Below, in pieces: positions 12,520 through 25,387 of a stretch of DNA of 64,000 nt (position 1 is its first letter; each line of letters begins with the position of its first letter). Below the pieces are notes generated by a model, which saw only the letters and a program-made list of their open reading frames with translations, did no database searches and had not been told where the DNA came from. The stretch is taken from contig NC_133660.1 in NCBI RefSeq assembly GCF_037893015.1, positions 162,062,937 to 162,126,936 on the forward strand, read 5' to 3'. The position numbers and the translations under genes are program-made. Origin of the DNA: Macrotis lagotis (taxonomy: Eukaryota > Chordata > Mammalia > Peramelemorphia > Peramelidae).

Positions 12520-13710
12520 TGTATAACCTTTTTAGACTCAAAGAACAAAATAATTAAGAATCTAAATTAATTCTTTCTGTGATTTATAATTCTGTTGCTT
12601 TCCCAAAACAATTATTTGATTTAATCCTATAGGAATTAATTTAATTATAATTTTAAATTACTAAATCAAAACAAATAAAAAATTGGTGCATTCAGACCCA
12701 TTTTTCTTCCCATCAGGCTTTTCAGGCCCAAAGAATATCATCTGCTAAGGCACACAAATAGCAGCTGTAAATGCAGTTATTTGGCAGCTTATATGAGTAC
12801 TGTCAAGTTACAAATTTATAAAGCCAAGTCTGTAGCTTTCAGTTAGATTCAGCAAGCTTGACAAATAAAACCATCAAAATAAAGTAAAGAAGCTTGAGTC
12901 AAACCCCATGTACTCACAGGAACTGAAAGAAAGTTGGACCTGCTATAAAGCTGCAGAAGGGCTTGAGTAAACTATGTAGAGATAAAATACAAGATCATAA
13001 GTATTTTGAAAAGTTGAAAAATCGTGAAAAAAAGTAAAGAACCCAACAACTGAAATAAGTATATTATGAAAGACAATAGAAAAGTTCCCTAAAAAGTAAA
13101 AAAATCCCTGAAAATATTTTTTCTAAATTGCAAAATGATACAATGAACTTTACATTATCAGAAATTAAATAAAACTTTATTCACAGTTTGTTCATTTAGC
13201 ACAGGGGTTCTCAATTGAAGGGTCTGTGATTTAAAAACTTTTCTTTTTTGATAACTGAATTTCAATAAAATTGGCTGCTTTCTTGTAATTTTATGTATTT
13301 TATTACCTATATTTAAAAACATTATTCTAAGAAAGACTGCACACGTTTTAATAGACTGCCAAAGGGATCCATGTCACAAAACAACTTAAGAACCTTTGCC
13401 TTGATACAATCAATTAGTTTTTTCACATTTAAAAAAGTGGAGAATTTTATTTATCAAAATTATCAATTAGAATCATAAAGAATTTTAAGGGAGGAATTTT
13501 ATTTTGTATATGTGTGTATGTACATATGTGCATATATGTATGTGAGTGTGAAAAGTTCCAATGATCAACATTATTAAGGCTATATCTGACTGTAACAGAG
13601 GTGAGCTGGTCCTGTACCACAAATGAGAGAAAATAGATGATCATTTTTACTGTATGCATTATTTCATTTAAAAAAAATGGATCTTTGACAGTTTTCTTGG
13701 GTAGATTCTT

Positions 13711-13862
13711 TTTTTTAAGGTTTTTTTGCAAGGCAAGCGGGGTTAAGTAGCTTGGCCAAGGCCACACAGCTAGGTCATTATTAAGTGTCTGAGGCCAGAT
13801 TTGAACTTAGGTACTCCTGACTCCAGGGCTGGTGTTCTATCCACTGTGCCACCTAGCTGCCC
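13711..13862 (-). mobile_element. WSINE1-like SINE
   Basis: Full-length minus-oriented copy flanked by TTGGGTAGATTCTT at 13697-13710 and 13864-13877. Confidence 0.9.
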
Positions 13863-14743
13863 CTTGGGTAGATTCTTGATGTAGGGCTTATAGAAAACCA
13901 TGGGCATGATCACAAAGATAAGAAGGTTGGAGGATTTTTGATTTGCGTGAGGGAAGAGAATGCTCACAATGATGAGCATGAATTTTCTTTCAAGTACATA
14001 ATATGTATATAGTGATTGTGAACATGGTAGTTTTTTCTGAAAATTTCAGAGTACTATGTGAGATCATTCATATCACCCCTCAAAATGCATCAAAGGTGAA
14101 GCTGTATGAAAAATAACCCAGGAATAATTTTTCTTCTTTTACTGAATCTGTGATTTGTTTAGAAAGTTCTGGGTGAAGAACATCTACCAAAGAAAATTGA
14201 GACTGTCTCTACAACTTAAAAGCCTTAGAGTTGTTGGGGTATCAAGAAATTAAATGATTTGCCCAATGACATAAAAAAAAGTGAGCGTCAGAGGTGTGGC
14301 TTGAATCCAGGTTATTCTAGCTGCAAAGCCAGCTCTCCATCTACTTTGCCACATTGACTCTCCTGGAATAAATATTTATTCTTAATGGATTTCTATAGAT
14401 TCAAAGAAGTTACAGCTGGAAGAGACCTTATTTGGTCCAATCAATTCCATCATCTTACAGATAAGAAAACTGAGGCTAAGAAAAGGAGAATTAACTTTCT
14501 ACGATGAGAATTCTCTCTGAGACATAAATATGTGTGTATGCATAGTGCATACATAGAATTAAAGGCATCAAAACCTAAGAATGTGTGAACTGCACTATAG
14601 GATATGTTACTAAGGTGGTTTTAAAGGGGGGGGTACAAATGAGAACTTAAATGCATAAAATAATCTTTAAAAAGACTTAAGATTTAAAGTAAAATATCAA
14701 TAAGCTTAGGAATGTTTCAACTTAACTAGAAAAGTAAAATTAC

Positions 14744-14853
14744 CTGTTGAACAAAAACATTGTTAAGATGACTAGCAAGTCTTCGGGCAAACTGCTCTCG
14801 TAAATCACTGAAACGTTGTTGCTGTTGCTTGACTGCATGAAGCATGTCATGTC
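14744..14853 (-). CDS. EXOC1: EXOC1 coding exon (about residues 329-365)
   Basis: A 110-nt exon that completes a split glycine codon and then encodes [20 protein letters not shown] and further residues to NNVFVQQ. It has a polypyrimidine tract and CAG acceptor (TTTCTTTTCAG) and a GTAATT donor. The four-glutamine run and the [13 protein letters not shown] helix are EXOC1 hallmarks. The coding region is intact. Confidence 0.96.
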
Positions 14854-15375
14854 CTGAAAAGAAAGAAACAATCCCATGAAAAATTTAGCTATAAAGATAA
14901 CTGATGTGAGACTTAATATTCACGATGACAAAATTTAAAGCAGTGACAGACTGTCAAGATTTGAAAAGAGTGAAAAGTTTAGATTATCTGCTTATTTGGT
15001 TAGACAGTGTTAACAAGGAGATTTTTCAAAGTCCTACAAAATCTTAAAGTAAATGATTCATTTAACAAAGGGCTCTAAATGCTTTCCCCTTCTAATCAGT
15101 CAATCAAATTAAATTAATAATAAAAAGACTGTGCTACACTGGCAACAGGCCTAACAATGTCAGTGTAAATTATATTAGGGATGGTGTGGAAAAAAAATTC
15201 CTTCAAGATAGAAGACACATGTGAGAAAAGAACAGGGAAACCTACTGGGTGTTATCCATTAGACCACAACAGATGTATCATTTCATTTCCTATTGAAGTT
15301 AGTGAGTTAAGATTTTCTTTTAATAACTGATATAATTATAATATCTCTTCAAATTTTATTTAAGAAGTACATTAC

Positions 15376-15508
15376 CTGGACGGAGAGCTACATTCATACA
15401 TTGAAGAAGGGCATCAGCTGCATTGGTACAGGCCTCAATGCCTCTAGAAGAAGCAAGATCTCCTTCCTGAAGAGCCTTTATGTGGCCTTTTGCTAAGTCC
15501 ATGTGGTT
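15376..15508 (-). CDS. EXOC1: EXOC1 coding exon (about residues 285-328)
   Basis: A 133-nt exon encoding [20 protein letters not shown] and further residues to CMNVALRP. It leaves one base, completed as glycine by the exon at 14744-14853. The acceptor is TTCCAG and the donor is GTAATG. Only about 195 bp of intron separates it from the preceding exon at 15704-15931. Confidence 0.96.
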
Positions 15509-15703
15509 CTGGAATACATGTAAAATATAAATGTTATGTTTTATATATATCTATATTATAGATATAAATAACTTTAGACAATATACTGATAGTGATTTAG
15601 AGTATTATTCAATCTAACCATGACTAAAATTCTCTCTTGTAGTGGAATTGGGCAAATGTTCATTAATACCTCTCAGCTAGTACAATTGTAATAGCTTACT
15701 CAC

Positions 15704-15931
15704 CACAAGGAATTCAATCTCAGATAGGAGCTTTACATTATTAGTGTTGCTAAGATGAATTAAGTGATTGCTTTCTGAGATTTGATCCATTTGTTCCTTT
15801 ACACTTTGTAGCATTTCTTCATAGCTGCTCAGCTTAAATTCAATCTGATCCACCTCCTTAAGAGCCTCATCTAGCAACTTCATCAGGATATTCACCTGTT
15901 TCTCAGAGGCCATGATTGACTGGATGTTCGC
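15704..15931 (-). CDS. EXOC1: EXOC1 coding exon, coiled-coil segment (about residues 209-284)
   Basis: A 228-nt, phase-0 exon encoding 76 residues from [12 protein letters not shown] to [10 protein letters not shown]. Heptad-like spacing in the [19 protein letters not shown] stretch fits the coiled-coil segment of Sec3. The acceptor is TTTGTAG before GCG and the donor is GTGAGT. The ATG at 15913 is an internal methionine, not a start: the reading frame runs unbroken back to the splice acceptor. Confidence 0.97.
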
Positions 15932-16382
15932 CTACAAAGTAAAGGAGCATATCTGAAGGACCCACTAAATCATTGATGTTAAAGTCACAAAGAAATTGGC
16001 TGCATAACAATTTAGGAATACATAAATTAACATTATGTGTGCTTACTATAATTTTTATTTGTCAAACTTTTTTTCACACAATAACTGTTGTCATGTCATT
16101 TCAGATCTTTTTTGTGTTTCTCCAAATAAAATGTAAAATCCTTTTATATCAAACATTTCCTGACTAAGTCTAGCAGAATGCTCTCCTAAGGTTAGAATGC
16201 AGAAACAAAGTTTAATACTGAGATGCAGAAATGTTTATTACTGAGCTACTTCTTTCCCTTTTATTCTGATAGGTTCAGCCTGGTTTTTCCCTAATTATCC
16301 TTCCATTGGACTGTAGGTTAATGTCATGTTTTGACTAGATGATATTGATAGTTTAGTTTAGTTTAAAAACTGATAACTTGGG

Positions 16383-16538
16383 GTGGCTAGGTGGCACAGT
16401 GTATAGAGCACCGGCCCTGGACTCAGGAGTACCTGAGTTCAAATCCAGCCTCAGACACTTAATAATTACCTAGCTGTGTGGCCTTGGACAAGTCACTTAA
16501 CCCCACTGCCTTGCAAAAAACTTAACCCCCCCCAAAAT
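16383..16538 (+). mobile_element. WSINE1-like SINE
   Basis: Plus-oriented copy with target-site duplication TGATAACTTGGG at 16371-16382 and 16539-16550. Confidence 0.9.
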
Positions 16539-17520
16539 GATAACTTGGGATTTTTATAATTCAAGTGTAGCCATTCACTAGTTGAGAGATATTTTTGAGT
16601 CTTTTTAATTCCTTCATTTTTAAAATGAGATCCAGACCAGATGATTTATAAGGTTACATTTGATTCTAAAATTTTACTATTCATTATAATTTTAAATTGT
16701 TCTTCATTCTAGTATTTCCATAAATTGTTCCCTTCTGTTTTCCCCCTCCAGTATGTATATTTGGCATTTTAAAACGTATTTCAAATTGAACATGGCAGTT
16801 TCAACAGGGTCCTGGTTTGTTAGTCCTTTTATTAACTTCCTTCTGCTCTCATATATTTTTTTAAATGATTCACAGATAACTCTTCTTTCTTTTCTTCTTT
16901 TTAAAAAGTGTTTCTACCACTCTCTCATTCCCAATTTCTTCCATTTTTAAAAAAAGGTAATGTTTACATATTAGACAATTCTAGTTTTAATGAAGAAATC
17001 TCTATAAATATACATGGAACAAATATAAAAATTGATAATGTGCTGAATCACAAATTAGGTATGGTAAATATGAAAAAGGAGACATTGCACATGTCAAAAT
17101 TATAGATGAGTAATGAAATAAGGTTAAGAATGAATAAAGATATAAAGTGATAAATGATAGGTCCGTGAGAGAACTAAAATAATGTATTAAATAGAAGCTT
17201 CGTGAAAAAGAAGTTTTTTTAAAAATGCAGACAATACAGATACTACTTATTAGATTCTATGGAATGCATCTATATCATTGTTCAAAGACAAATTTATAGT
17301 GTTGATTGCCTTTGTCAGGAACATAAAGTGAAACTTAGGTAAATGGGTGTATACTTTATAAATGTAGGGAAAAGAACAATACAATAAAACAAAATTAAAA
17401 ATAAAAAGAGAAATAATCAAGATATTAGCTGAAATATGGCTGAAAATTGAAAAAAAAATTCTAAGTAAATCCAAGAATCAATCTGAAACCCAAAAAACTG
17501 ATCAAGAATTAACAAGTCTA

Positions 17521-17679
17521 GGGGTGGCTAGGTGGCACAGTGGATAAAGCACCGGCCCTGGAGTCAGGAGTACCTGGGTTCAAATCCGGTCTCAGACACT
17601 TAATAATTACCTAGCTGTGTGGCCTTGGGCAAACCACTTAACCCCATTTGCCTTGCAAAAAACCCTAAAAAAACCAAAA
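17521..17679 (+). mobile_element. WSINE1-like SINE
   Basis: Plus-oriented, near consensus, with target-site duplication AGAATTAACAAGTCTA ending at 17520 and again from 17680. Confidence 0.92.
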
Positions 17680-19260
17680 AGAATTAACAAGTCTAAATTT
17701 AAAAAAAAAACTTAACTAACCAAAATTAGGAAAGCAGAAAGGAAGATCACAATAATTGTGACAGGATCACTATCTAACAGGGTTCCCCTTTACCACATGG
17801 GTTAAGTTAGTATTTTTTTCTTTTAAAGATGTCAAAGCTTTTCCAAATGGCACTTAAATGGCTAAGGTTCAGGCTGCCTTAGACACAGTTTTCTAAGTCA
17901 TCTAAGAGCACAATCAATACCCTTCAAACCTGATGAATGTCCCAAACTTTGGCAGTCATCTCACTCCACCTGCTGACATGTATTGATATAGAAATGTGAG
18001 GAGGCTATATCCATCTACACAATCTAACTGCTACATATTCTAAACCTCCTTTTATTAACTGCTGAATGACCTATGAGTGCTTCATTTCCATTTAACATTG
18101 AACCTGGTATTGGCCTGGGGCATGTTTGCCCTTTACAATGACAAGAGATTAGCAAAAGTATCAGTTAATATTATAGTTCTAAGTAAAAGAATTTAAGAAT
18201 CTAAAACAAGTGACCAATATTATATCAACAATGGCAAAAATAGAATATAAAACTGTATCATTGGATATAGAAAAGGCCTTAAAAAATGCAGCACTGACTT
18301 ATGTTAAAAAAAATACTAAAATACAGACAGAAAAGTTAATATTTTATAGTATTATAACAAAAACAGGTGAGAAATAGATCATAGTGTTCTACGATTTGCT
18401 GATCTTTAGAATCATCAGAAGAATACTGTTATTTAATAGACTGACCTGAGTGACAGGGAGCAGCTTATAGTCATTATAATGTACAATTTCTTAAAGGCAA
18501 CTCAGGTCACTTGCTCCCTCCTCCTTTATTCAGACTCAGTTAGTTTTCTGTTGACAGGACTTAACTTCCACCCCTCCACCAAGAAAGAGGCAGTGACGGA
18601 CTTAACTCTTGGTCATGGCGATATACATTTTTCATCCATTTGCTTTTTCCTACATGAAGAAGCCTTTTTAAGTGGTTATGGAATAGGCTAAAGAGACTGT
18701 GTAATACTCTGGAGCTTAATGCAATTATTACATTATCTCTTGAAAATAGGAGTCTCATTATCTACAGCAGAAGCTCTTAATTAGCCTGGAGTCCAAGGGC
18801 ATTTTAGAAAAAATTTGGATAATGATTATATATTTATATTAGCAATAACAAATATTACTGGTTTCTTCTGTAATCCCATGGTCTTTATGTAATTTAGAAG
18901 CAACTGTTCTGAGAAGGGATCATTACTTGTCAGACGGATTCATGTCATAAAAAATGGTTCAGAACCCCTAGCCGGGAAGAAATCTCTCTCTCTTACTTAG
19001 ACTCTAAACATGTCAATACATCCTCCATAAAAGAGACAATAGAAATTTCTGCCTTGTTTGTTACTGACAAAAAAATTGTTAAATACAATTGATATAAAGT
19101 GTTTTAAAACTTTTTTAAAGTGATTCTCCTTTGTTAAAATATATAGCATATATTTATGGTTTTATATATAATCTTATTCCTTCTTTTATAAGTTTACTTC
19201 TTTTTGGATGCTGGTTAATTACCTTACTTTAACTATTTGTTTTTAAAAAGGATCTGTTTG

Positions 19261-19400
19261 GGGCGGCTAGGTGGCGCAGTGGATAGAGCACTGGCCCTGG
19301 ACTCAGGAGTACCTGAGTCAAATCCTGAATCAGACACTTAATAATTACCTAGCTGTGTGGCCTTAACCCCATTGCCTTGCAAAAACCTTGAAAAAAAAAA
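19261..19400 (+). mobile_element. WSINE1-like SINE
   Basis: Plus-oriented copy flanked by AAAGGATCTGTTT on both sides. It lacks the GGGCAAGCCACTT segment, so TGTGGCC joins directly to TTAACCCC. Confidence 0.9.
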
Positions 19401-21226
19401 AAGGATCTGTTTGTCACTGGTCAGATAAAATTCAATTTAGGACTGGGTATGTTTAGTATGGAGAAAGCAGGACATGACATGCCTTAAAATAACTGAAAGT
19501 TTGCCATGTGGAAGTGGTAGTAAATTTATTTAGGCATGGCCCTAGAAAGCAGAATTCAGATCAACTTAAGAAAGTTAAGAGTGAATTGGATTTTTACTTA
19601 ACATAAGGGATAATTTCTTAACAAACTGAACTATCCAAAAATGCAAGGGCTACTTCTCTATGAAGGAGTGAATTCAAGATGGATGAGCACTTATGGATGC
19701 AATAGAAAAATTTCATTCTTTATGTAGGTGTTAGACTATTTGTCCTCTAAAACAGGGCTGTTCAAAATGGGCCACCTGTGAATTTACTAAATGCTTTAGT
19801 AAATGCTGAACTCTCACTAAAATGGCAAGTCAGAATATATTATCTACTGTTCCAATAAAACTTTTAAAAATAAAACTGGACAACCCTGCTCTAAATGTCT
19901 TCTAAGGTTCCATGATTCTATGAGTATTTCTTTCTATACTTTAGATACATCTTTTTTTTAATAAAATTTAACTCAAAAATATATTTTGAAATATGGGGGG
20001 GGAATCATTAATATGATCCTATTATGACTTCTCACATTTATATAGCTTTTTGTGATTTGCAAAGTGTCTTGTATATATACCATTTTATTTCATTCTCATA
20101 GAATCACATAACTGGAAGTGACAGACATTATCTATCTAAACTGAACTTGATCAAGAATCTCCTCAACAATATAGACAAAAAGATCTCCAATTAAAGGGAA
20201 CCCAATAACTCTCAAAGCAATCCATTACTGATTTTTCCTTATATCAACTCTTCAGATACTTGTTTGTCTTCTGTTTGATTCAATGTGTTAGCTAGTCACA
20301 TAAGCCTTTATTCACTTGGTACTGCTAGAGCAGAGTGGTATTAGTACAAGCATCAGAGATCAGGAATTGGAGGACCTGGGCTCAAACCCTGTTCTGTCAT
20401 GTGTTACTCCTGTAATCTTGGGCAAGCCACTTCTATGAATTTCACTTCCCTCAAGTATAAGGTAATTGGATTTCTCAAAGAATCCTTATCTCCAAATCTG
20501 TGATCTTTGAAGAAAAAAAAAAAACAACCATAGTGACCAAATACAAATCCCTAGAGCACTCCTCCATAGAGGATACCTTTCAAGTTGACAGTCATGATCT
20601 AGTTCTCTTTGTGTTGATGAAGTTTTATAATCACCCCCATTTTTTTAGACACAGATTCTAAGGTTTAGAAAGATGATGAAACTTATCATAGAGAAAAAAG
20701 GTTGCAAATCTTTGACTGTAAACTCTGTGTTTCATTACTCTTCACAATTTCCCTGCTCCCTCAAAGCTTGACCTTTTCATAAAAGCCCTTCTTACTACAG
20801 TTTCTTCTTTTCTTTTAGCTGAAGTATGACTCCCATTTTCTCCAACTGAAGATCTCCCTTTGTACAGAGATGGCTCTGATCAAAAAGCCCTGAGCTATTT
20901 TTCTCTGCCTTTCTTCCTTCTCCCTTCTCCTTTCATGCCACATTGAGTGTCTCTTCATAAAATGGAGACCTAAGCAATGGTCTCTCATTGGCCTTGTTGC
21001 CTTCCTTTTAACAAAAGCAACAATAGACAAATGGCACCAAGGAAATATTCTGTCTGCCCATTCTGAAATAGCTGGGTAAGTTCATGAAAAAGATAATGCA
21101 TGTACAGATAAAGTATATATAATTATATGCTAAAGACTTAAGTGCTCAATGGCAATGGTCTATGTATATAACCAGTGTCTCAATCCATTGTAAATTAGTA
21201 ATTCATATTTTACAAGAAATTCTTAC

Positions 21227-21414
21227 CCCATCTAGCACCTGCAGTTCCCTTGATAACTTTTCTGCAAAAGCTTCAGCATTAGAAATAGCATATTCGCAGC
21301 CTTCCATCATTATCTCAATATCCTGCTCTTCTCTTGCATTTAATTCTTGGTACTCATCTACAGCTTCTTCATCTCCTCCTGTTACACTCTGATTCTCTCC
21401 ACTCGGAACAGATT
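21227..21414 (-). CDS. EXOC1: EXOC1 coding exon, acidic linker and helix (about residues 147-208)
   Basis: A 188-nt exon that completes a split glutamate and encodes [20 protein letters not shown], then a helical part ending ELQVLDG. The first half is acidic and low in hydrophobics, as expected for the flexible linker after the Sec3 PH-like domain. The second half starts the coiled coil. The acceptor is CTTTAAG and the donor GTAAGA. Confidence 0.96.
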
Positions 21415-22826
21415 CTTAAAGAGTAGTAAAGGGAAAATTAAAATTATGGAAGCCAAAAATATTAAGTACAGCTAATAGTAGTTTACTTCAGGCTAGATAG
21501 GATCAGCTGTAAGCACAGGTCATATTTAGTAGTGAGAAATAAAAAAGAATAATTCATCTCCACAGAAGAAAATCAAAGTAACTTCATTTTTGTTAAGTAC
21601 TTTATATCCTCTGGAAATGAAGCACTATGTTAAAAGACACAAATTAAAAAATAAAAACATAAAACTAAAGTCACTAATTTACAAACATTACAACATGTTT
21701 TAGTCATGACATTCAAAGCCATAGCTGAAATCTTTTATACTATGTAGAAAATGAATTTCATTTTCTTACCTCTGATAGTTGTTACTCCTTAATTAAAAAC
21801 ATTGACTGTAAATTCTGAACATATGAAAAGCATCTTAGTCTACTTTTTAAAATAATTTTAAGTAAGAACTGAAAGATTTATGATAGTACTAATCTCTTAC
21901 AGTATAACTGAGGCTTTGAACATGGTATATAAACAGTTTTGCATATTTAAATGGAATTTCATATACACTTTTAAAGTTTCTATTGATCTGCTAAAGAAAT
22001 TTCAACAATTATTATCAAGACAAGAAAAGTAACAATAACATGAATTTGAGAAATTATAAAAATGCAAATAGATGTCCTTGGTGTCTTAAAAATTTGGAAT
22101 ACTTTCTGAGTAAAAATGTTAAAATATTTGAGGGGAACTAGATACTTATAAATGATTATTTCAAGTTAATTTTTAAAAGCACACTAAGATTGTGGTAGGA
22201 GTATTTCATTTCTGTATATTTTATAGGTAGCTTCCAATTTAAATAAAAAGCTCTTTATGACCTTAATATTATTCAGATATAAATTGATAATTTGTATAAG
22301 AATTAAAATTTGGATAAATATGACCTTTGATACATGGTATTAGTTTATTATTGATCATTAAGCCAGACAAAAACAAAAACAGACATAAAAACAACCTAAA
22401 ATTTAAGTGCTCAAAAGGAGGACCAATTAAGCGAATTCTACATAAAGGCTAAAGCTTCTGCCTCAAATATTATGGAAAACACTAGGGAAATTTGATTTGA
22501 TACATTATGAACAGGGAATTGCTTTACTAAGGTCATCTTAACTTTACAAAGGGAAATTAACTGTCACATATAACTGATAAGCACCTAGGTGGACAGTACT
22601 TTATATACAGATGAGGTTAACTATTACAGCAGTCTTTTCTTTCCTAAGAAATAATCCTTTAGAGGCTAGTGATGAAAATACTGTCATCAATTATATTGCA
22701 CTATGGATTTTATAGTAATGATCTTGTCCCTTCACACAACTTCAAAAAATATGCAATCAATAGCACATAATATCAAATAGTAAATAATTAAAATTATACA
22801 GAAGAATAAGAAAAGGTGTTACGCAC

Positions 22827-22847
22827 CTTCTGTAACTTTAGGCAGTT
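22827..22847 (-). CDS. EXOC1: EXOC1 21-nt microexon (LPKVTE with split flanking codons)
   Basis: Only 21 nt lie between a TTTTATTCTCCAG acceptor and a GTGCGT donor. Reading from the preceding exon (at 26454-26613, ending in a lone G) it completes Glu and encodes L-P-K-V-T-E. It leaves one G, completed as Glu by the exon at 21227-21414. The resulting EELPKVTEESVPSGE joint is what full-length EXOC1 has, so this microexon is real. Because 21 is a multiple of three, skipping it would keep the frame and delete seven residues. Confidence 0.93.
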
Positions 22848-23998
22848 CTGGAGAATAAAAAGGTATGAAAGAAGCAGAGGAAAGTAAGCAAAGAATATTA
22901 GCTGGGTGGCAAAGTATACAGGTTTAATGTGTATTTTTTTTTAAAAAGTACTGCACTGTAACTCATTTGAACTTCATGGCAACAATGTTTCAAAGACAAT
23001 TTAATTTTCAGTCATAAGGGGAGATTACTAAAGGGAATGGAAAGGTCAAAAACTCTTAAGTTTTCAGGCCAACTCAAATGAACTTTGGAAATACTCTAAG
23101 TCCCATATAAAAACATAAATAAGAATAAGAAATTGACTATAGATTTATTTTCCTTTTACTTCCCTGATTTTTGTTTCTTAATACATTCATAAGAATAAGG
23201 GATGTTTTGTTCTTAGGAGGAAAAAAATTTTGAGAAATAGACCATTTAAGTTATTTTGGAGTCTTGCCCAGTTATTTTCACACAAAGAACAAATGTTTTA
23301 CATAATAACTACTTGACAATGGGTTAGTCACAAAAGATCTCAGTTATATTAGAAAGAATAAGGCTGAGGCAATTAAATGAGAACAATCAATATTAGATGA
23401 AGCTAGACTTTAAGGACTCAAATAAAAATCTTTGATTTAAATGAATAAAGAATAAAAGCATAGTTTAAAGAACAAGAGGAAAGCTTAAATGACTTCCTCT
23501 CTTAACAAATTCTTATTTCAATACATTCCTGGGAAACTACAATTCCTTAGCATGAATCTTTTGTATAATTTCTCTAAAGAAAAACAACTAATGTAATTTC
23601 ATTTAGTTTTGATAATATATTAAGTCCATTAAGATTTATCTACTTCAATGATAAATTAGCTCCAAAATGATTATGGAAAAAAGGGACAACTTTTAAAGAC
23701 AGACTAACTTGTGTTAATTTCAATGAACAATCCTGCTCTCAGAGAACAAATGATGAAATACTTAACTTTCCTCTCAGTAGAGAGACAGGAGACTATGTGA
23801 ATAACAAATACTGTGAGACATAATCTGTCCATTCTGCTGAACTGTTTTTCTTTGTTAAAATAGAGGGTCAATGAGAGGAAGCATAGTTTTAGGAAATGGC
23901 ACAGTATAAAAAATAAAACATTAATAAAACAACAAATAATAATTTTTTAAAAATCGATTATAGAGATCATCTGGTTATTACACTGTTGCTCAGGGTGG

Positions 23999-24103
23999 TT
24001 TTTTTTTTTTTAGGTTTTTGCAAGGCAAATGGTGTTAAGTGGCTTGCCCAAGGCCACACAGCTAGGTAATTATTAAGTGTCTGAGACTGGATTTGAACCC
24101 AGG
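23999..24103 (-). mobile_element. WSINE1-like SINE, 5'-truncated
   Basis: Minus-oriented copy retaining the tail and B-box half and ending at ATTTGAACCCAGG. The tRNA-like head is missing. Confidence 0.85.
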
Positions 24104-25230
24104 GACTTGCCCCTGGAGTGGAGTTTTCTTAAAGAAGACTTACCAAAACCAAAAGGAACTAAAATTCTTGCTTTATGTAAGTGGACCATTTCAGGTAAAG
24201 GGATTTTTACTTAATGTGAATTTTCTCACATGGGGAAGGAGGAAGGCAGGAAGGATAGAAGCAGAGCACTAAGGAGGGGGCTGGCACATGTTTCAAGAAC
24301 ACATGGGAGTCAGGGACTAAGAAACAAGAGCAGGAGGAGAAACACAGAATGTGGGGAGTAAGTGGGGAATATGTTGGTATGAGACAGGAGAGGATGGGCA
24401 ACGTGCAGGGCCCGGGAACAGACATGAGATACCCATGCACTGATGGATGAAGACAAGACATCCAGGGGAAAGACATATAGGTGGGTGAGCTGAGCAGAGC
24501 AAAAATTTTTCTTGACCCTTGAGATCTCAAGCCAATTTTTCCTCATGCCTGCCCCGCCATGCTTTCACTCTGATGTTTGGGTCTTTTTTTTGGGGGGGGG
24601 TAGAAGGATGTTGAGTGTATTGGAAGTGGTAGGGTCGGAGACAATGGAATATCAAACTAGGTGCAGGAATGGAGACAGAGTACACTACTTACAGTAAAGT
24701 TAACAAAGGCTTTTTTTGGAATGTGGATTTCTTTCACAATTCTTTACATAAAGTCAAATTTATGTAATGTGAATTTAAGCAAATTGTCTATATAAGTTAC
24801 CCAGGTAATAATTAAAGGAAATAAAATATCATAATTTCATAGTAACAAGACTTAAACTCAATCATATCAAGTATATAGACATTGAGAGATTTGAAAGCCA
24901 CATTCTAAACACAATTAAAACAGAAATTTCTAGTTAAGGATGTTAATAAATGGTATTCAAATTATGTCCCTACAGCCCTCTAGGTATTCTTTAGGTTTAT
25001 GTTTTTATGTTTTGTAGTGTTAATTAATATTTATGATATCTTTATTTTTGCTTCTGGCATTATTTGGTTATGATTTTTAATAAGAATTGGAGCTATTACA
25101 ACATTCTTATTAAAATCAAGAGCACTCTTTCCAATGGCTCTATTAAGTCAGTGTTATGATAGGAACAGATAAGGCAGCTATTACAAGAACTGGAAACATC
25201 TGAGAGTCACTGTTCTTTGAAGAATATTAT

Positions 25231-25387
25231 TTTTTTTTTTTTAGGTTTTTTGCAAGGCAAATGGGGTTAAGTGGCTTGCCCAAGGCCACATAGCTAGGTA
25301 ATTATTAGGTGTCTGAGACCAGATTTGAACCCAGGTACTCCTGACTCCAAGGCTGGTGCTTTATCCACTACTCCACCTAGCCACCCC
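25231..25387 (-). mobile_element. WSINE1-like SINE
   Basis: Full-length minus-oriented copy beginning with a T run and ending CCACCTAGCCACCCC. No clear target-site duplication seen. Confidence 0.88.

Larger units (their letters stand above)
5886..14743 (-). other. EXOC1 intron, 8.9 kb, SINE-rich
   Basis: Holds SINEs at 6382-6568, 9477-9629, 9710-9858, 10009-10126, 12385-12519 and 13711-13862. Older MIR-like pieces lie around 14225-14365 and 14390-14510, and an (ATT)n tract at about 11259-11290. The block at 7640-8300 looks like an old unclassified repeat, including a 10-bp-arm hairpin at 8255-8281. No exon seen. Confidence 0.75.
15932..21226 (-). other. EXOC1 intron
   Basis: Contains plus-oriented SINEs at 16383-16538, 17521-17679 and 19261-19400, and MIR-like sequence at about 20320-20475. 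The rest is AT-rich without recognisable genes. Confidence 0.75.

Noticed and set aside
15677-15913. Methionine at 15913 as the start of a separate 78-residue protein
   Set aside because: The frame continues upstream to the acceptor at 15931 and matches the interior of EXOC1; downstream residues past 15704 are intron.
24207-24546. Overlapping 78-107-codon minus-strand frames
   Set aside because: Three frames are open together over a GA-rich, stop-poor block. This reflects base composition; no conserved motif.
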